Assembly: GCA_029237695.1 (NCBI GenBank) | Contig: CM055271.1 | Location: 32,980,462 to 33,044,461, forward strand | Direction of reading: 5' to 3' | DNA: 64,000 nt | Origin: Conchocele bisecta | Lineage: Eukaryota > Mollusca > Bivalvia > Lucinida > Thyasiridae | Part shown: positions 1 to 12,007 of the stretch, in pieces | Numbering within the stretch: the first letter of the stretch is position 1 | How the letters are laid out: every line of letters begins with the position of its first letter | The notes under the pieces: generated by a model | What the model saw: the letters and a program-made list of their open reading frames with translations, nothing else | The model's database searches: none | What the model was told of the DNA's origin: nothing | Program-made: the position numbers and the translations under genes

Positions 1-235
1 TCAGATCAGGATTATTCTGATTTCAGGGCTGAATATATAGTTTTTTTTATTGTAAATATTCAGTTCTGAGTTTGGGATTTCCCCCCCCCCCCCCCCATGT
101 GTACATGTACTTGAACATGTACATGTACTTGTACAGGTAATATATGGGATTTAGTACTAAACCCATTGACCCGGCCTTAAATGACCTTAGTTGTTGATAG
201 GCCGTTAAACCCCAACAAACAAACAAACAAACTTT
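1..235 (+). mobile_element. SINE-like retroelement, 3' part, (CAAA)n tail
   Basis: It starts mid-element at TCAGATCAGGATTATTCTGA and ends GGCCGTTAAACCCCAACAAA plus CAAA repeats. The same order is seen complementary at 22308-22760 and 51158-51606. It has no coding capacity. The RNA it derives from is not identified. Confidence 0.75.
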
Positions 236-334
236 GTAGACACTTTTGTCACACCATTTTTGTTTTGAGGTCTATCAATGCAACTTGTAATTGTTTCTCT
301 GTATGGTTCGTTCCAGTGTCACCTGGATTTCATT

Positions 335-899
335 TAACCCTTTGAACCCGAAAGCCCGCTATAGCACAGTGTCCGTGGAAGTCGTCAGACTTGTCCGTTA
401 AAATTGCCGCCGATCCGACGGTAAACCGCAAGTCGCCGGATTGAATGTCCGACTATTTTTATTATTTTTTTACTTTTCTATTCTAAGCTTCAATCAAATC
501 AACTTCCTTCGGTATGCGTTTCTGGTGCTAGCTAGCTTTACTTATATGACTGATATACTTAAAAACGCTCTTAAATATCACACAAAATCAATTTTATTTT
601 TATAAATGTTTTTTTTTTCGGTCTGGTAAATGTTTGTCCGGTCTGGTAAAAATTTTAAGTTTACCTGACCGAATGTCCTGTAAAATTTTGGCAGTTTTTC
701 GGAGACTGATAGTGGTTTATGCAAACAGTGCAGATCCAGATGAGCCGGCTCGTAACGAGCTGTCTCATCAGAATATTTTTGAGGACACACATCCCCTTTT
801 CATAAGTGGACTAGTCTGAAAATCATTTTGTAATGATTGGATGGGTCCGGAAATTAACATATAAAAATCCATTCCAGTGACTTGGGGTGAAAGGGTTAA
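335..899. mobile_element. Foldback F1 carrying a ~345-bp insertion
   Basis: AACCCTTTGAACCCGAAAG and the end GGGGTGAAAGGGTTAAT match F2 and F3. Where they read GCTATAGCGGTTTATGC, F1 reads GCTATAG, then about 345 bp, then TGGTTTATGC. Confidence 0.8.
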
Positions 900-1394
900 T
901 GAAAGCACTGAATATCTTTTCTCAGCCTGGAGCCCAATGGGGGGATTATAGCTAGTTATCTCCCTTTGCAAATCTATAGAAATCCAGTCCTATGCTGTAT
1001 TTCAGCGTTTAATTCTTATTGAATAGTACAAAACTTGAGTTTTGCGAACAGAGTAGACCCAGATCAGACTGCACAGTCTGATCTGAGTCTAAACTGTTTG
1101 CAATAAACTTAATAAGTGTGAAAATATGAACCTGGCAAACACTGCAGCCTCAGATCAGATTGCAAAGATATGTAGGATGATCTGGATTAACGCTAGACGA
1201 AATCACTACAATCGCTCAGTTTCATAGCAACTCTTGATACAATCGCTCATTTTCCAACGCCCTAAACTACATAATGTGGACCGTATTTCTATATTAAATT
1301 CAACAGGAGATAACTAGCTAAGATGCCTCATTATATTGTCAGTTTTTACCCCCTCACCGATAGGTGGGGATATAGCATGAGTTCATGTACGTGC

Positions 1395-1803
1395 GTACGT
1401 ACGTACGTGTGGGTGGAAGGTGGGTGCAAGCGACGGGTAATTTAACGATCGGGGTTCATCCTTACCAGAATTCCGAATGGAGACCTGGTTTGGCCCTCAC
1501 ATACGTCTTTGGCATTTTGTATGTGACAGTTGAATCTGGTTATACCCCTTATGTGAGTATTACGATTATTCGTAATCCTATTTTAGGGGAAGGGGCCAAG
1601 TGACTTTGGTGTGGTATGGACCTGACACCAGGTCGGGTTATTCTAATTTCAGGGCTGAATATATTGTTTCTCGATGTAAATATTCAGTTCTGATTTTGGA
1701 ATTTTCCCCATAATGCAGCAGGTTAAAACTAGATCGAACCCGTTTGCCCGGCCTTACATGACCTTAGCTGTTGATAGGCCGTTAAACAACAATAAACAAA
1801 CGT
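1395..1803 (+). mobile_element. SINE-like copy, variant head
   Basis: The head GACGGGTAATTTAACGATC is followed by GGGGTTCATCC, then TGGCCCTCACATACG, GGACCTGACACCAGGTCGGG and a CAACAATAAACAAAC tail. It resembles other copies from the middle onward. Confidence 0.75.
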
Positions 1804-1830
1804 ACGTACGTACGTACGTACGTACGTACA
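1797..1830. repeat. (ACGT)n microsatellite
   Basis: Eight ACGT units directly follow the CAAAC tail of a SINE-like copy. A shorter run is at 1388-1408. Confidence 0.95.
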
Positions 1831-1978
1831 TTCGTAACACCTTTTATTTTTCAATAACTTTTTTGATAATATTGGCCACATTATGTGTCTAGGGATGGTG
1901 CTTTGTTTTGCATACGACCAACGTCCGACCACCCAAGCCTTAAATTACCTTAGCTGTTGATACGTCGTTAAACATCAA

Positions 1979-2175
1979 TAATTCCAGCACAAAAATATTT
2001 ACACAATTCCCTAACATTTGATTGGTCCGTAGCAAGTCTCTGTCCAGAATTTATATCCCAGTAAACTCCATGCCGAACTACTTTCCGTAACCGTGAGGCG
2101 CAGTTAAAATAATTCTTAAGAAAATGGAAAATAAACACATTTTCTTGATGAATTTATTTCAAATGCTGGAATTAC
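1979..2175. mobile_element. MITE K1
   Basis: TAATTCCAGCA at the left and TGCTGGAATTA at the right. About 195 bp, not a hairpin inside. It is the inverted copy of K2 over its whole length. Confidence 0.88.
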
Positions 2176-2179
2176 AGGC

Positions 2180-3180
2180 CACACTCACTTACTCGAATTC
2201 GAAGGGAGATAAAAAAATACTTTGAGTTAACCGTAGTTTGACGTATCCGTAGTACGCAACCTGTCGGACAACAAACTATTTTATTGACAGTTAGAACCAA
2301 ATGATTACTTGCTGATGTAGCCTTGAGTAGTAAATATGATTTATTTTAGCAATTAAATGTACATGGATACATGTTAAATGCTGTTTCTAAGACAAATCAT
2401 ATTTAAACACTTTTGGTTTGTTTACAAATACACATATGCATGTCTGTGTGTAATTAATAGATAACCCGGATGTGGCACACGTGACATGCGCATGTAGCGA
2501 TATGTACATATTCAGTTCACCAATGAAATAAATAATAACAAGAACATAATATTTTATGAAATATTTTAATAAATTATACACGGAAACAACACAAAACAAC
2601 ACGAAATACTGATTTGTAACACTATTATAAATGATTATTTCTGACCAGACTTGATTGTACAAACTAATAATGTTTAGAACATAAAACTCGCCCATTCAAT
2701 GTTTCGTCCCTATACTGTATAATCTGAATCCACACCAGTTTCAATTGTTGCACTGTATGTAATTACAGTTTTAAATTAAACACAAAAGCATCTAATGCCA
2801 GTCCAATTAAAATAGTTGCCATTTATTGCTCACCACTTAATGATCACCGACGGTCATTTCGGGAGTCCTGTTTAATCAGTGTCAACGCAAACACCTTTAG
2901 CTACGGTCTGAATACCCGACTTTGATCAGGTAAACTGCAGGTGACAAACTTCTACTTACCTCCGCAAATTGACATTTCGACTTAACGAGTGAAATACAGT
3001 AGATTTACGTTTTCGGGACCTAAATATACCTTCGAATAAACGGAAAATTTGAGTTATCGAAATTTGACTTAACCGAACTTAGTTATATGGAAAATAGTAG
3101 GATTTTAAACGGGACCGTGCTAGTAATTCGACGTAACCGGTGATTTCGACGTAAGCGACTTTGAGTAAACGAGCGTAGCC
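2180..3180. other. AT-rich stretch without recognised features
   Basis: No gene or family recognised. The longest open frame (minus, 2387-2695, 102 codons) has no domain and no coding-like base use. Confidence 0.5.
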
Positions 3181-3184
3181 TGTA

Positions 3185-3311
3185 TAAGGAATGAATGGCC
3201 TTTTTGTGGAATTTATCGGGGATATAAACTTCCGGCCTTCGTCCAGTATTCCCGCGACTTTTCCAAGTTTATACCCCGATAAATTCAACAAAAAGGCCAT
3301 TCATTCCTATA
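3185..3311. mobile_element. Foldback J1
   Basis: GGAATGAATGGCCTTTTTGT and its inverse enclose TTCCGGCCTTCGTCCAGTAT. The ends read TATAAGGAATG and CATTCCTATA. Confidence 0.87.
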
Positions 3312-3317
3312 ATAAAC

Positions 3318-3382
3318 AAAACAAACCGACCGCCCAAAACTGACCGCCCAAAACCGACCGCCCAAAACCGACCGCCCAAGGT
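3318..3382. repeat. 14-15-bp tandem repeat (CCGACCGCCCAAAA)n
   Basis: Four units, followed by AAGGTCACTGAAGACTTACG. It is next to foldback J1. Confidence 0.9.
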
Positions 3383-3685
3383 CACTGAAGACTTACGTTC
3401 ACCTTGTTTGTAAAAAACTGTTTTTTTTTCTTTGTTATTATTATCAAGGCTCAAGCGAGGGGATTTGCTTTATAGTGATAACGATGCCCTTGTTTTTATT
3501 TTTATCAAGTTGTATTCAGGTTTCAACTGTGAAACTTTTATTGATAAATAGTTTAACATTTTATATTCTACTAAATATAATAGTACATGTCATTTAATGT
3601 TGTTGTTTGTTTACTAAGATATGCATGCTGTTTCAATGATAGTGTACCACGTTATTATGCACCTGCTAATGATTCCCGAGCCCTT

Positions 3686-3925
3686 GGGGCCGTTTCACTA
3701 AACTTCGTACGACTATAATGTTCGTAAGTGCAAATTTAGGATCGTCTGGAAATTTCAATTATTGTATTTACATTTATTGAGCATAGGCTGCATATGCAGC
3801 CTATGCTCAATAAATGTAAATCCAATAATTGCTTACAAGAAAACATTGATAATGTGAAATTTACAGACTCATAATTTTGCAGTTGCAAACATTTTAGTCG
3901 TACAAAGTTTAGTGAAACGGCCCCC
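3686..3925. mobile_element. Foldback element A1
   Basis: The outer arms read GGCCGTTTCACTAAACTTCG and, inverted, AAGTTTAGTGAAACGGCC. The centre is AGGCTGCATATGCAGCCT. A remnant without ends follows at 3999-4080. Confidence 0.92.
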
Positions 3926-4079
3926 TTATCTATAAGAAATTATTTATAGCACAACAAAGAATCGTAATGGCCATTTAATGTAAGTATTGAAGCGCCTTTC
4001 GTAAGTGCAAATTTAGGATCGTCTGGAAATTTCAATTGATGGATTTACATTAACAATAAATGTAAATCCAATAATTGCT

Positions 4080-4438
4080 TACTGTCTGTTTCACGAAAGC
4101 TGCCCAAATTTCACGGCCATATGAACAATTCAAAAACAATATTTTTTTCGATAATATTAAATTAAAGGAAAATTTAAGAATGAGCCTTCTTTTTATTTCG
4201 TGAAATTTGGTCAAATATTGATTTTATTAATATTTGACGTTTTAACAGTGCAACCCTGCATTCAATTCTTGATTTATGGCTATTACTTCATTATAGGACC
4301 GAAATTCCAAAAAAATAAAAAGATGGCTCATTGCTAAATTTTGCTGAAAAATGATTTTATGCCAAAAAATAAGAGTTTTAGGGTGTTTAAATAGGTATAT
4401 ATAAAAGTTGGGCAGGTTAACGTGAAACAGGCAGTAGT
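4080..4438. mobile_element. Foldback element C1
   Basis: Left end TACTGTCTGTTTCACG with GCTGCCCAAATTTCACG, right end GTGAAACAGGCAGTAGTG. Arms share ATTAAATTAAAGGAAAATT-type sequence. Confidence 0.75.
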
Positions 4439-4461
4439 GTGTGCGCGATTACGTATGATCC

Positions 4462-4654
4462 TATGGAGCCCGCTCAGGGGACTTATAATTCTTTTTTTTA
4501 TTTGGTTCCCTCGAAATAACAATTCGTCCCATTGTTATATCGTGGTAACGAATTGTCATTTTGTGCCAATGAATTGTTAATGTGAGGGAACAAATTGTTA
4601 ATTCGGGGGAACGAATTAATAAAATAAAATCCACGCCCCCTGCGGGGCTCCATA
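4462..4654. mobile_element. M1: 21-bp-array foldback, short
   Basis: Ends TATGGAGCCCGC and GCGGGGCTCCATA. The inner arms contain a few TTCGTTCCC/GGGAACGAA units with mismatches. Confidence 0.85.
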
Positions 4655-4715
4655 GTATCCTACCATTGTATGTCACAGAATGACATTTTCATATAGAGAC
4701 TTGACAATTCGTGAT

Positions 4716-4934
4716 ACAGTGGAACCTCTCCAAGTCGGACACCCTGGGGGGTACCCAGGGTGTCCGACTTAGAGGTGTTCCACTGTAATTTGGGCAGATG
4801 AGCACTCTTTAAGTCATACATGTGTACTGTACAATCATGAACATGCATTATATTCGGGGAAAGTGACAATTAAATCACAATTAACATGATTAAGCATATT
4901 TGCTGGGTGTCCGATTTAGAGAGGTGCTACTGTA
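4716..4934. mobile_element. E1, CAGTGGAACCTCTC element
   Basis: Begins ACAGTGGAACCTCTCCAAG, has an internal hairpin around ACCCTGGGGGGTACCCAGGG, and ends GATTTAGAGAGGTGCTACTG. Confidence 0.88.
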
Positions 4935-5040
4935 AACTGAATCGATCAATCAGATCTCAGTGTTGAATCCATCCTCATTGGGATACGCAGCTAAATAGTG
5001 AATCCCCAAATGTTAACATTATAGGAATTCACTTTTCTCT

Positions 5041-5575
5041 GGTGAGTGGGTGGCAGGTGGGAGCATGCGACGGGTAATTTAACGATCTGTAGCCTATTTC
5101 ATCAACATTGCAAAGTATACTTTACTAGCAAAGTATACTTTGAGGGAGTAATCATTTATTTTTCCTGAAATACATTATTTCATATAGAACTAACAAATGC
5201 ATATATTTCATGATTAAAAGTATGCAGAATTATTATACTGAATGTATTACATTATCACAGCCAAATTGGCTGTGATAATGTAATAAATTCAGTATAATAA
5301 AAATTAATAAATTTATCATAAAATTGAAAATTTCTCCCTCAAAGTATACTTTGCTACTAAAGTATACTTTGCAATGTTGATGAAATAGGCTACAGGATTC
5401 ATCCGTACCAGAATCCCGACCATGTTTGGCCCTCTTTGGCATTTTGTATGTGACAGTTGAATCTGGTTATACCCCTTATGTGAGTATTACAATTATTCGT
5501 AATCCTATTACTTTTAGGGGAATGGGCCAAGTGACTTTGGGAGTCCCCCAGGATGTCCGGTTTAAAGTGGTTCCA
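5041..5575 (+). mobile_element. SINE-like copy interrupted by foldback B1
   Basis: The head GACGGGTAATTTAACGATC (5070-5088) resumes at GGATTCATCCGTACCAGAAT (5394). The gap is exactly B1, so B1 inserted after the SINE. Confidence 0.8.
5089..5393. mobile_element. Foldback element B1
   Basis: Ends GTAGCCTATTTCATC and GATGAAATAGGCTAC, doubled AAAGTATACTTT motifs in each arm, and centre ACAGCCAAATTGGCTGT. It is inserted within a SINE-like copy. Confidence 0.93.
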
Positions 5576-5985
5576 CTGTAGGATAATTCATAATCCTATT
5601 ACTTCTTATTTACATCATTTCCAAGCTATCTCGCCAGGTTTCGGAGTCGATTTCTAAAACATTTTGTTTTTCTACGATCCTTCTTTTTGCCCAATGTTAA
5701 ATTATGTTTTTTCATAATAAAATCAATATTTGACGGAATTTCATGAAATAAACGACATTGGGGAGGGTGACTTATTTGTTATTAATGAAAAAATAATTAC
5801 ATGTAAATATTTTATTATCCAAAATTTCGTCGGCAGCAAAACGTGGGCAGAAATGGGGCTTATGGGTTTTGCGACCAGTGTACAAATCCAGAAATTTGAA
5901 ATGTGCATCTGGCTTTCAAGTGGAAAAGACAGTAAGCTGGTCACAGAAGGTGTAAGGTCGCATTTTTTTATGCATGCTGGTCTCG

Positions 5986-6402
5986 AGGTGCATGATCACG
6001 TGGTTTCAACAACCACAACGTCGCCCACTCCAAAGTAAGTATTATTTGATATTTTCCTTAATATGCAACGGATTTTGATGAAATATGACGCAGCAAACGC
6101 GTCTTAAGAGCTGCATTTGGTGGTCCAGGGAGTTCGTCACAGACTTCTGTCATTTTTGCGAAGAATTGATTTCCGTGTTGGTAGACACGGAAATCGATTC
6201 TTCGCAAAAACGACAGAAGTTTGGGCGAAAATACAGAGACCACCAAATGCAGCTTAACAAGACGCGTTTGATGCGCCATATTTCATCAAAATCCGTTAGT
6301 AATAAGTACAATATAAAAGAATACGTACTTTGAATCGGATGGATTCTGGAAGTTTCAGTACTTGTTGTTGTTGTTGTTAGTACCACGTGATCATACACCT
6401 TG
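5986..6402. mobile_element. Foldback element D1
   Basis: Ends AGGTGCATGATCACGTGG and CCACGTGATCATACACCTT. Arms carry GACGCGTTTGATGCGCCAT and TGCATTTGGTGGTC. The centre is GTAGACACGG. The left arm carries a shortened exon-like module ending CCACTCCAAAGTAAGTATT. Confidence 0.9.
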
Positions 6403-6527
6403 GGTCTATATGCTGAGCAATGCCCACTATATGCTTATTATTACCGTAATGACCCTAATATTCGGACACAATTTATTCTAGGAGACACCTGTAAATATTT
6501 GGTCTCCCACAGCAAATAATGTCATTG

Positions 6528-6749
6528 TACAATGAAACCTCTCTAAACCGGACACCCTGGGAGGTCCCCAGGGTGTCCGGCTTAGAGATGTTTCAACGTA
6601 AATCAGGCATTTGATTATTCCGAGCCGTAGTTGTGTGCTTTGCGATCACGAACAGACAATATCACCCAAGAGAAATGACCCAAGAAACTCATAAAAAACA
6701 AGATCACTTGTGTTTTCTTGGTGTCCAGTTTAGAGAGGTTCCACTGGAC
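6528..6749. mobile_element. E2
   Basis: Begins TACAATGAAACCTCTCTAAA, has a hairpin at GACACCCTGGGAGGTCC, and ends TTTAGAGAGGTTCCACTG. Confidence 0.88.
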
Positions 6750-6911
6750 TGGTTTATCGCAATAACAATGTATTTGGATACCCCAAACAAATGGTGTCCA
6801 AATATTTAGGGTTATTACACACGGGTAGGCACGTGTATGTTTTAGCACAGCAGGATTGGGCTTATTGAGTTTGTGGACCAGTGTAGCCCCAGATCAGGCT
6901 GTATACCATTT

Positions 6912-6987
6912 TGATGGTCTAGTAACATAAGGTCGTAACTGCTATGCTTTAGCATAGCAGTTATGATCTTATGTTACTAGACCATTG
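6912..6987. repeat. Hairpin, 38-bp arms
   Basis: GGTCTAGTAACATAAGGTC and its inverse around GCTATGCTTTAGCATAGC. Confidence 0.9.
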
Positions 6988-7535
6988 ATTTTTTATCGAG
7001 TTACTGCCTGCAAAAAAGACATTTTAATTCATATCGGTTGGTTTCGGACATGTAACAACCCTGCAATGATTTCTTACAGACGATAAAGCAGTTTTTGCAA
7101 GTCTACACTCGTTTACTCCAAGTCCAATGGACGGTGGAAAATACTTTCAGTTAACAAGAGTTATTATATAGAAAAACATGTACTTGGGGCCGTGAATTTA
7201 ACTTTTGAGTTATCGGGTTGTTTTTTTTGTTTATAGTTTTTTTTATTTCCACACAAAAACATGTACAAACAAGACGTATTACTCGTAACATGCATGTGCA
7301 TAATTGCATTCCATTCCATATTTCTACATTACTGAGTAAATATATAGTACACGTGTAATTACCTGTTTGTATATGTATATGTTTGAAAGTTTTTATAAAG
7401 AAAAAAAAAAAATACAAGAAAAAAAATAGTTATCAATTAATAATAGAGAGAAAAAACAAATAGAGGAAGTAAAAAAAAAAAATAGACCCATAGAAAAAAA
7501 AGGGTTTAATTAGATAAGTTATCAGTAGTTGGACT

Positions 7536-7883
7536 TACTGTCTGAAAGCTGCCCAAATTTTACGGCTATACAGTGTATAGACAATTCAAAAACAATATTT
7601 TTTTGATAATATTAAATTAAAGGAAAATTTAAGAATGAGCCTTTTTATTTCGTGAAATTTGGTCAAATATTGATTTTATTACGAAAAAATTATTTCTCTA
7701 TGGGAATTTAACATGGGGGACATTTTTTTCGCAATAAAATCAATATTTGACCAAATTTCACGAAATAAAAAGAAGGCTCATTCTTAATTTTTGATAACAT
7801 TTAATATTATCGAAAAAAATAAATGTTTTTGAATTGTTTGTATGGGCGTAAAATTTGGGCAGCTTTCGTGAAACAGACAGTAG
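7536..7883. mobile_element. Foldback element C2
   Basis: Arms around a short centre near GGGAATTTAACATGGGGG. Both arms include GAATGAGCC and ATTTCGTGAAATTTGG or its inverse. Confidence 0.85.
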
Positions 7884-8006
7884 AGAGAGTTTGAGGTAAC
7901 AAGTGTAGACTGTATATATCAGTGTACAAGCTGATGAGAGGTTCCCTGGTGAAAAACCTGTTAAACCCCCTTTTATTATGACCTGACATGTTCACAGCTA
8001 CCTGGT

Positions 8007-8256
8007 TAACCCTTAGACCGCTACACACAACAATTGTCGTCTGCTGTTGCTTTCATATATTGCCTTATTTCTCAATAAAAACATGGTTTGACAGCACTTC
8101 AGAATCATTTCCAATGGAAATGATTCTAAAGTGCTGTCAAACCATGTTGTAAATTATTATAAAGTACTGTCAAAGCATGTTTTTGACGATAAAAATGGAA
8201 AATAGAAAATAAACAGCAGACGACAACAAATTAAGATAGCGGTTTTAGAGGGTTAA
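8007..8256. mobile_element. Foldback G1
   Basis: Ends TTAACCCTTAGACCGCTAC and AGCGGTTTTAGAGGGTTAA. Centre AATCATTTCCAATGGAAATG. One arm has an extra AAGTACTGTCAAAGCATG copy. Confidence 0.88.
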
Positions 8257-8524
8257 ACTCCATTATTGGCATTAACTCACTTAATATTGCTAGTTTCACA
8301 CATTGTCAAATTTTCAACAATTTTAATATTGTCCAAGTATTTCTTACATGTAATATGATTCTGCTGTTTTTATATAAAATGCAATACTGTCGATCTGGGT
8401 TCTCTTGATTTGTTGCCACGGTGGTCATTATGCCACACGGCAATAGCTGTGTTGTATAATTATGGTGTTCTGTTAAGGCCATCGTAATATCACTATCGGA
8501 TTGATACATGTACTATGAAAGCAC

Positions 8525-9310
8525 CACATTGGCATTTTGTATGTGACATTTAAATCTGGTTATGCCCCTTATGTGAGTATTATGATTATTCGTAATCCTA
8601 TTTTAGGGGAAGGGGCCAAGTGGTTTCGGTGTGGTATGGGCCCCATACAGGCACCGGGGCGGGGTCAACTGATCCTGAGAATAGTGCTGCAGTAGCCATT
8701 GCTTGTCGTAAAAGGCGACTAAACTGGCTTAACGATTGGGTTCATACTTTCCGGAACCCACTATACCGGATTTGGCCCTCATGTACATTTTTGGCTTTCT
8801 TGTATGTGAGAGTTGAGTCAGGCTATGCCCCATATATAAAAGTAAGATTAGCGCTAATCCTATTACTTTTAGGGGATGGGATAAATGATGCTGGTGTGGC
8901 GAGGGCCTGGCACCAGATCAGGTTCTAATTTCAGGACTGAATATATATTTTGATTGTAAATATTGAGTTCTGAAGTTGGGATTTACCCCCCTCGGACAGG
9001 TGGATACGGGACACGACCCCGTTGACCCGTCTGCGTGTAGACTCCCTGAGGCTTGTACTTCTATGTCAGAAAAGCGGACGTTAAACCCTATTCACTCACT
9101 CACTCGCTCAGTGTGGTATGGACCTGTCACCAGGTCGGGTTATTCTAATTTCAGGGCTGAGTATATGTTTATGTTTTCTCGATGTAAATATTTTGTTCCC
9201 CCCCCCCTACCCCCCCCCCCCTCCCCCCCCCCCCCATTGCAGCAGGTAAAATACGGGATTGAACCCGTTCAGTACTAAATATCATATAGTGCCTGTACAA
9301 GTACATGTAC
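8525..9310 (+). mobile_element. SINE-like cluster, two partial copies
   Basis: It contains GGCATTTTGTATGTGACA, the tRNA-like string TTGTCGTAAAAGGCGACTAA, TTTGGCCCTC, CACCAGATCAGG and GACGTTAAACCCTATTCACT followed by CACTCACT. C-rich runs at 9198-9235 sit where other copies have a short C run. Confidence 0.65.
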
Positions 9311-9399
9311 AAATGGGGGAAAATCCCCAATTCAGAACTGAATATTTACAATAAACCAGATGGCCGAGGCCCGCATGTCGAGCCCGCGGAGGCATTTGG

Positions 9400-10035
9400 T
9401 TATCTCGGAGTGTATTTATTTGAAGTTTGATGCCCAATAAGCATTAAAAGTTTCAAGCAAATCTGACTTACGGTTACAGAGATAGTAGGTATGTGAAAAC
9501 TTTAACGCAAATTTTGACAAACTTTAACGCAAACTTCTAAGTCATTTGGCCTTGACATAGGGGCACAGGGGCCGCATGAGTGGGATTTAGGACTGCAGAG
9601 ATATAAGGTATTTAAAAACTTTAACGCAGATTTCGGAACTCAAACTTCTAAGTCATTTGACCTTGACCTTAGGCACAGGGGCCGCATGAGTGGGATACAG
9701 CATGAATATATGGATGATTACTAATAAGTATATGATGTTTCAAGTCAATGTGACTTAGGACTGCAGAGATATAAGGTACATTATTTAAAAACTTTAACGC
9801 AGATTTCAGAACACAAACTTCTAAGTCATTTGACCTTGGGCACAGGGGCCACATGAGTGGGATACAGCATGGATATATGGATCATGACTAATAAGCATAT
9901 GAAGTTTCAAGTCAATGTGACTTAGGACTGCAGAGATATAAGGTATTTAAAAACGTTAACGCATATTTCGGACGCACGCACGCACAGACACCCGGACGTC
10001 ATTGTGATCACTGTCTCGCTTTCCGCAAGCGGGCT
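9400..10035. repeat. Tandem repeat of about 110-175 bp, 3-4 units
   Basis: It shares ACTTTAACGCAGATTTCGG, AAGTCATTTGACCTTG, GGCACAGGGGCCGCATGAG and GACTGCAGAGATATAAGG. It ends in GCTTTCCGCAAGCGGGCTCG, also found in the 149-bp array, so the two are one superfamily. Confidence 0.85.
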
Positions 10036-10320
10036 CGACAAAAACTATTTATTCAGCCCTGAAATCAGAATAATCCTGATCTGATGCCAGGTCCTCGCCA
10101 CACCAGAATCACTTGGCCCCCTCCAAAAAGCAGTAGGATCAGTAATAATCTTACTACTTTTATAATGGGCAATAACCCAACTCGACTCCCAGGTAACAAA
10201 AAGAGCCAAAGGTGAAAATGTACCCGAGGGCCAAACCAGGCAAATCGTGATTCCTACAAGGAGGAACCCCACCGTTAATTTACACCATCGCGTTCACCCG
10301 ACCAACCACCCACAGGCAAG
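10036..10320 (-). mobile_element. SINE-like copy, head half
   Basis: Reverse-complement match to the head half of the family: CCAGGTCCTCGCCACACC, CAGTAATAATCTTACTAC, GAGGGCCAAACCAGGCAAAT and the end CCGACCAACCACCCAC. Confidence 0.75.
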
Positions 10321-10627
10321 AGGAATAAAAATATGAATACAATTACCAGTGATCAGTGTAATGGATTTATTTGTTGTTGCACACACATACACACACACAG
10401 GTATACATGGTTGTCGACAATTTGAACAAGAAATGGCATAATTAAACGAAGCTAATCCCCTCGCTGTCAGCCTTGGTAATTATTTGTTTTAGCATGTTTG
10501 CCTTACAAACAAGGTGAACGTAAGTCCTCCGTGACCTTGGGCGGTCGGACGTGGGTCGTATGCAAAACAAAACACCACATACGTACATGGACTAACGCTA
10601 TAACCCCTCTTGCCTATCGGCGCGGGG

Positions 10628-10762
10628 ATAACAAACTCGGATTGATGTTGCCACACCAAACTCGGATTGACTGCCGCACCAAACTCGGATTGACTTTGCC
10701 ACAACAAACTCGGATTGACTTTGCCACACCAAACTCGGATTGACTTTGCCACACCAAACTCG
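10628..10762. repeat. 24-bp tandem repeat, about 6 units
   Basis: CAAACTCGGATTGACTTTG recurs with short ACC or CACA spacers. Open frames through it encode only repeats. Confidence 0.92.
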
Positions 10763-11109
10763 AATTTCCCATCTCTCGCTACATCTCACACCATCATATG
10801 CATATTGTAATATAATCTCACGCACACATTGACTAGAATAGATTGATCCCTTCAATAAATATAACACACAAGCTATGACATGTTACCCAATTTGCATACA
10901 CAGTACATACAATAATTTGTTTTACATTATCTGACATAGTTTCAAATTGTTTTCACTATAGGGTAAGCAGTGATCTGTATGAAGCATAGTATTAATATTT
11001 ATTCAGTATTTCAATTGATATCGAACTAGAGAAAATGAGCAGTGACTCGCGTATACCCCCGGCCGCCGCCTGGACCGACACATAAAAAGGCGCAAATGTA
11101 TAAGTAATC

Positions 11110-11460
11110 GAACCGTGGACATGAAGGCTGCATGGGTGTGGTATGGAATAAAAATATGGATGATTATAAGGAAGTATTTGAAGTTTGAATTCAATCCCAC
11201 TTACCGTTGCAGAGATAATGGGTACCCGAAAACATTAGCACAAATTTTACGGACGTAAATTTCCAAGTAAAGATGAAGGCCGCATGAGTAGTACGGAATG
11301 AAAATATGGATGATGATAAGAAAGTTTGTGAAGTTTGAGGTCACTCCGACTTACCGTTACAGAGATAATGGTTACCCAAAAACTTTAACGTGAACGGACA
11401 AACGGACGGACGGAAGGACAGACGGAATTACGGAAACTATCTACTCCTCGACATACTTTA
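11110..11460. repeat. Two diverged units of the same superfamily
   Basis: GAATAAAAATATGGATGAT, TTACCGTTGCAGAGATAATGG and AAGGCCGCATGAGTAG repeat about 170 bp apart. They are followed by a GGACGGACGGAAGG microsatellite. Confidence 0.75.
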
Positions 11461-11479
11461 TATGCTGGCGGTATAATAA

Positions 11480-12000
11480 TCAATTATTGATATCCACAAA
11501 CACTGAATAAATCGTAAAACTGCGTCTCATAGATCTGACCGCAAACATTCATGTGCATGACCAGCAGTGGCATGTGCTTAGACGACACTGAGTTTCAACT
11601 TTCCATCTTCAACTCCAGCACGCATGTTGCAACATCTCACTCCGAATACAATACGAATACCAGACTACGGTGGCCAAATGTAACGGCTTACATATATTTG
11701 CTGTTTTTATTGTTATTTTCATTTTGCTATCTCGGCTGGTCTCCCTAACAGTTGTAACACTTCATATCTCAGCTAACTATCTCTTTAACAATGCCAACGT
11801 TAAACCAGAAGCACAGTGACAGACATAGACACGCCCTCACACACTATAAGTTGTGTTTCACCCCTCAGTAACCTCTAAATAACTGGAATGGATTTTTGAT
11901 ATGTTAATTTTGCAACCAATTTTGCATCACAAAACGACTAGTCCATTTATGAAAAAGGGGTGTTTTTGTTTCTAAACAATAAAGCCAATGTCTCGGATAT
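11480..12000. other. Stretch without recognised features
   Basis: Apparently single-copy sequence. Short open frames have no recognisable product. Confidence 0.45.
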
Positions 12001-12007
12001 AAAGAAC

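Noticed and set aside
5730..6038. 102-codon plus-strand frame (MTEFHEINDIG...)
   Set aside because: It runs through a C-related repeat and into foldback D1. No domain is seen and the same bases recur elsewhere as non-coding repeat.
8690..8760. Possible tRNA gene (TTGTCGTAAAAGGCGACTAA)
   Set aside because: No complete cloverleaf could be drawn; it is better explained as the tRNA-like part of a SINE.
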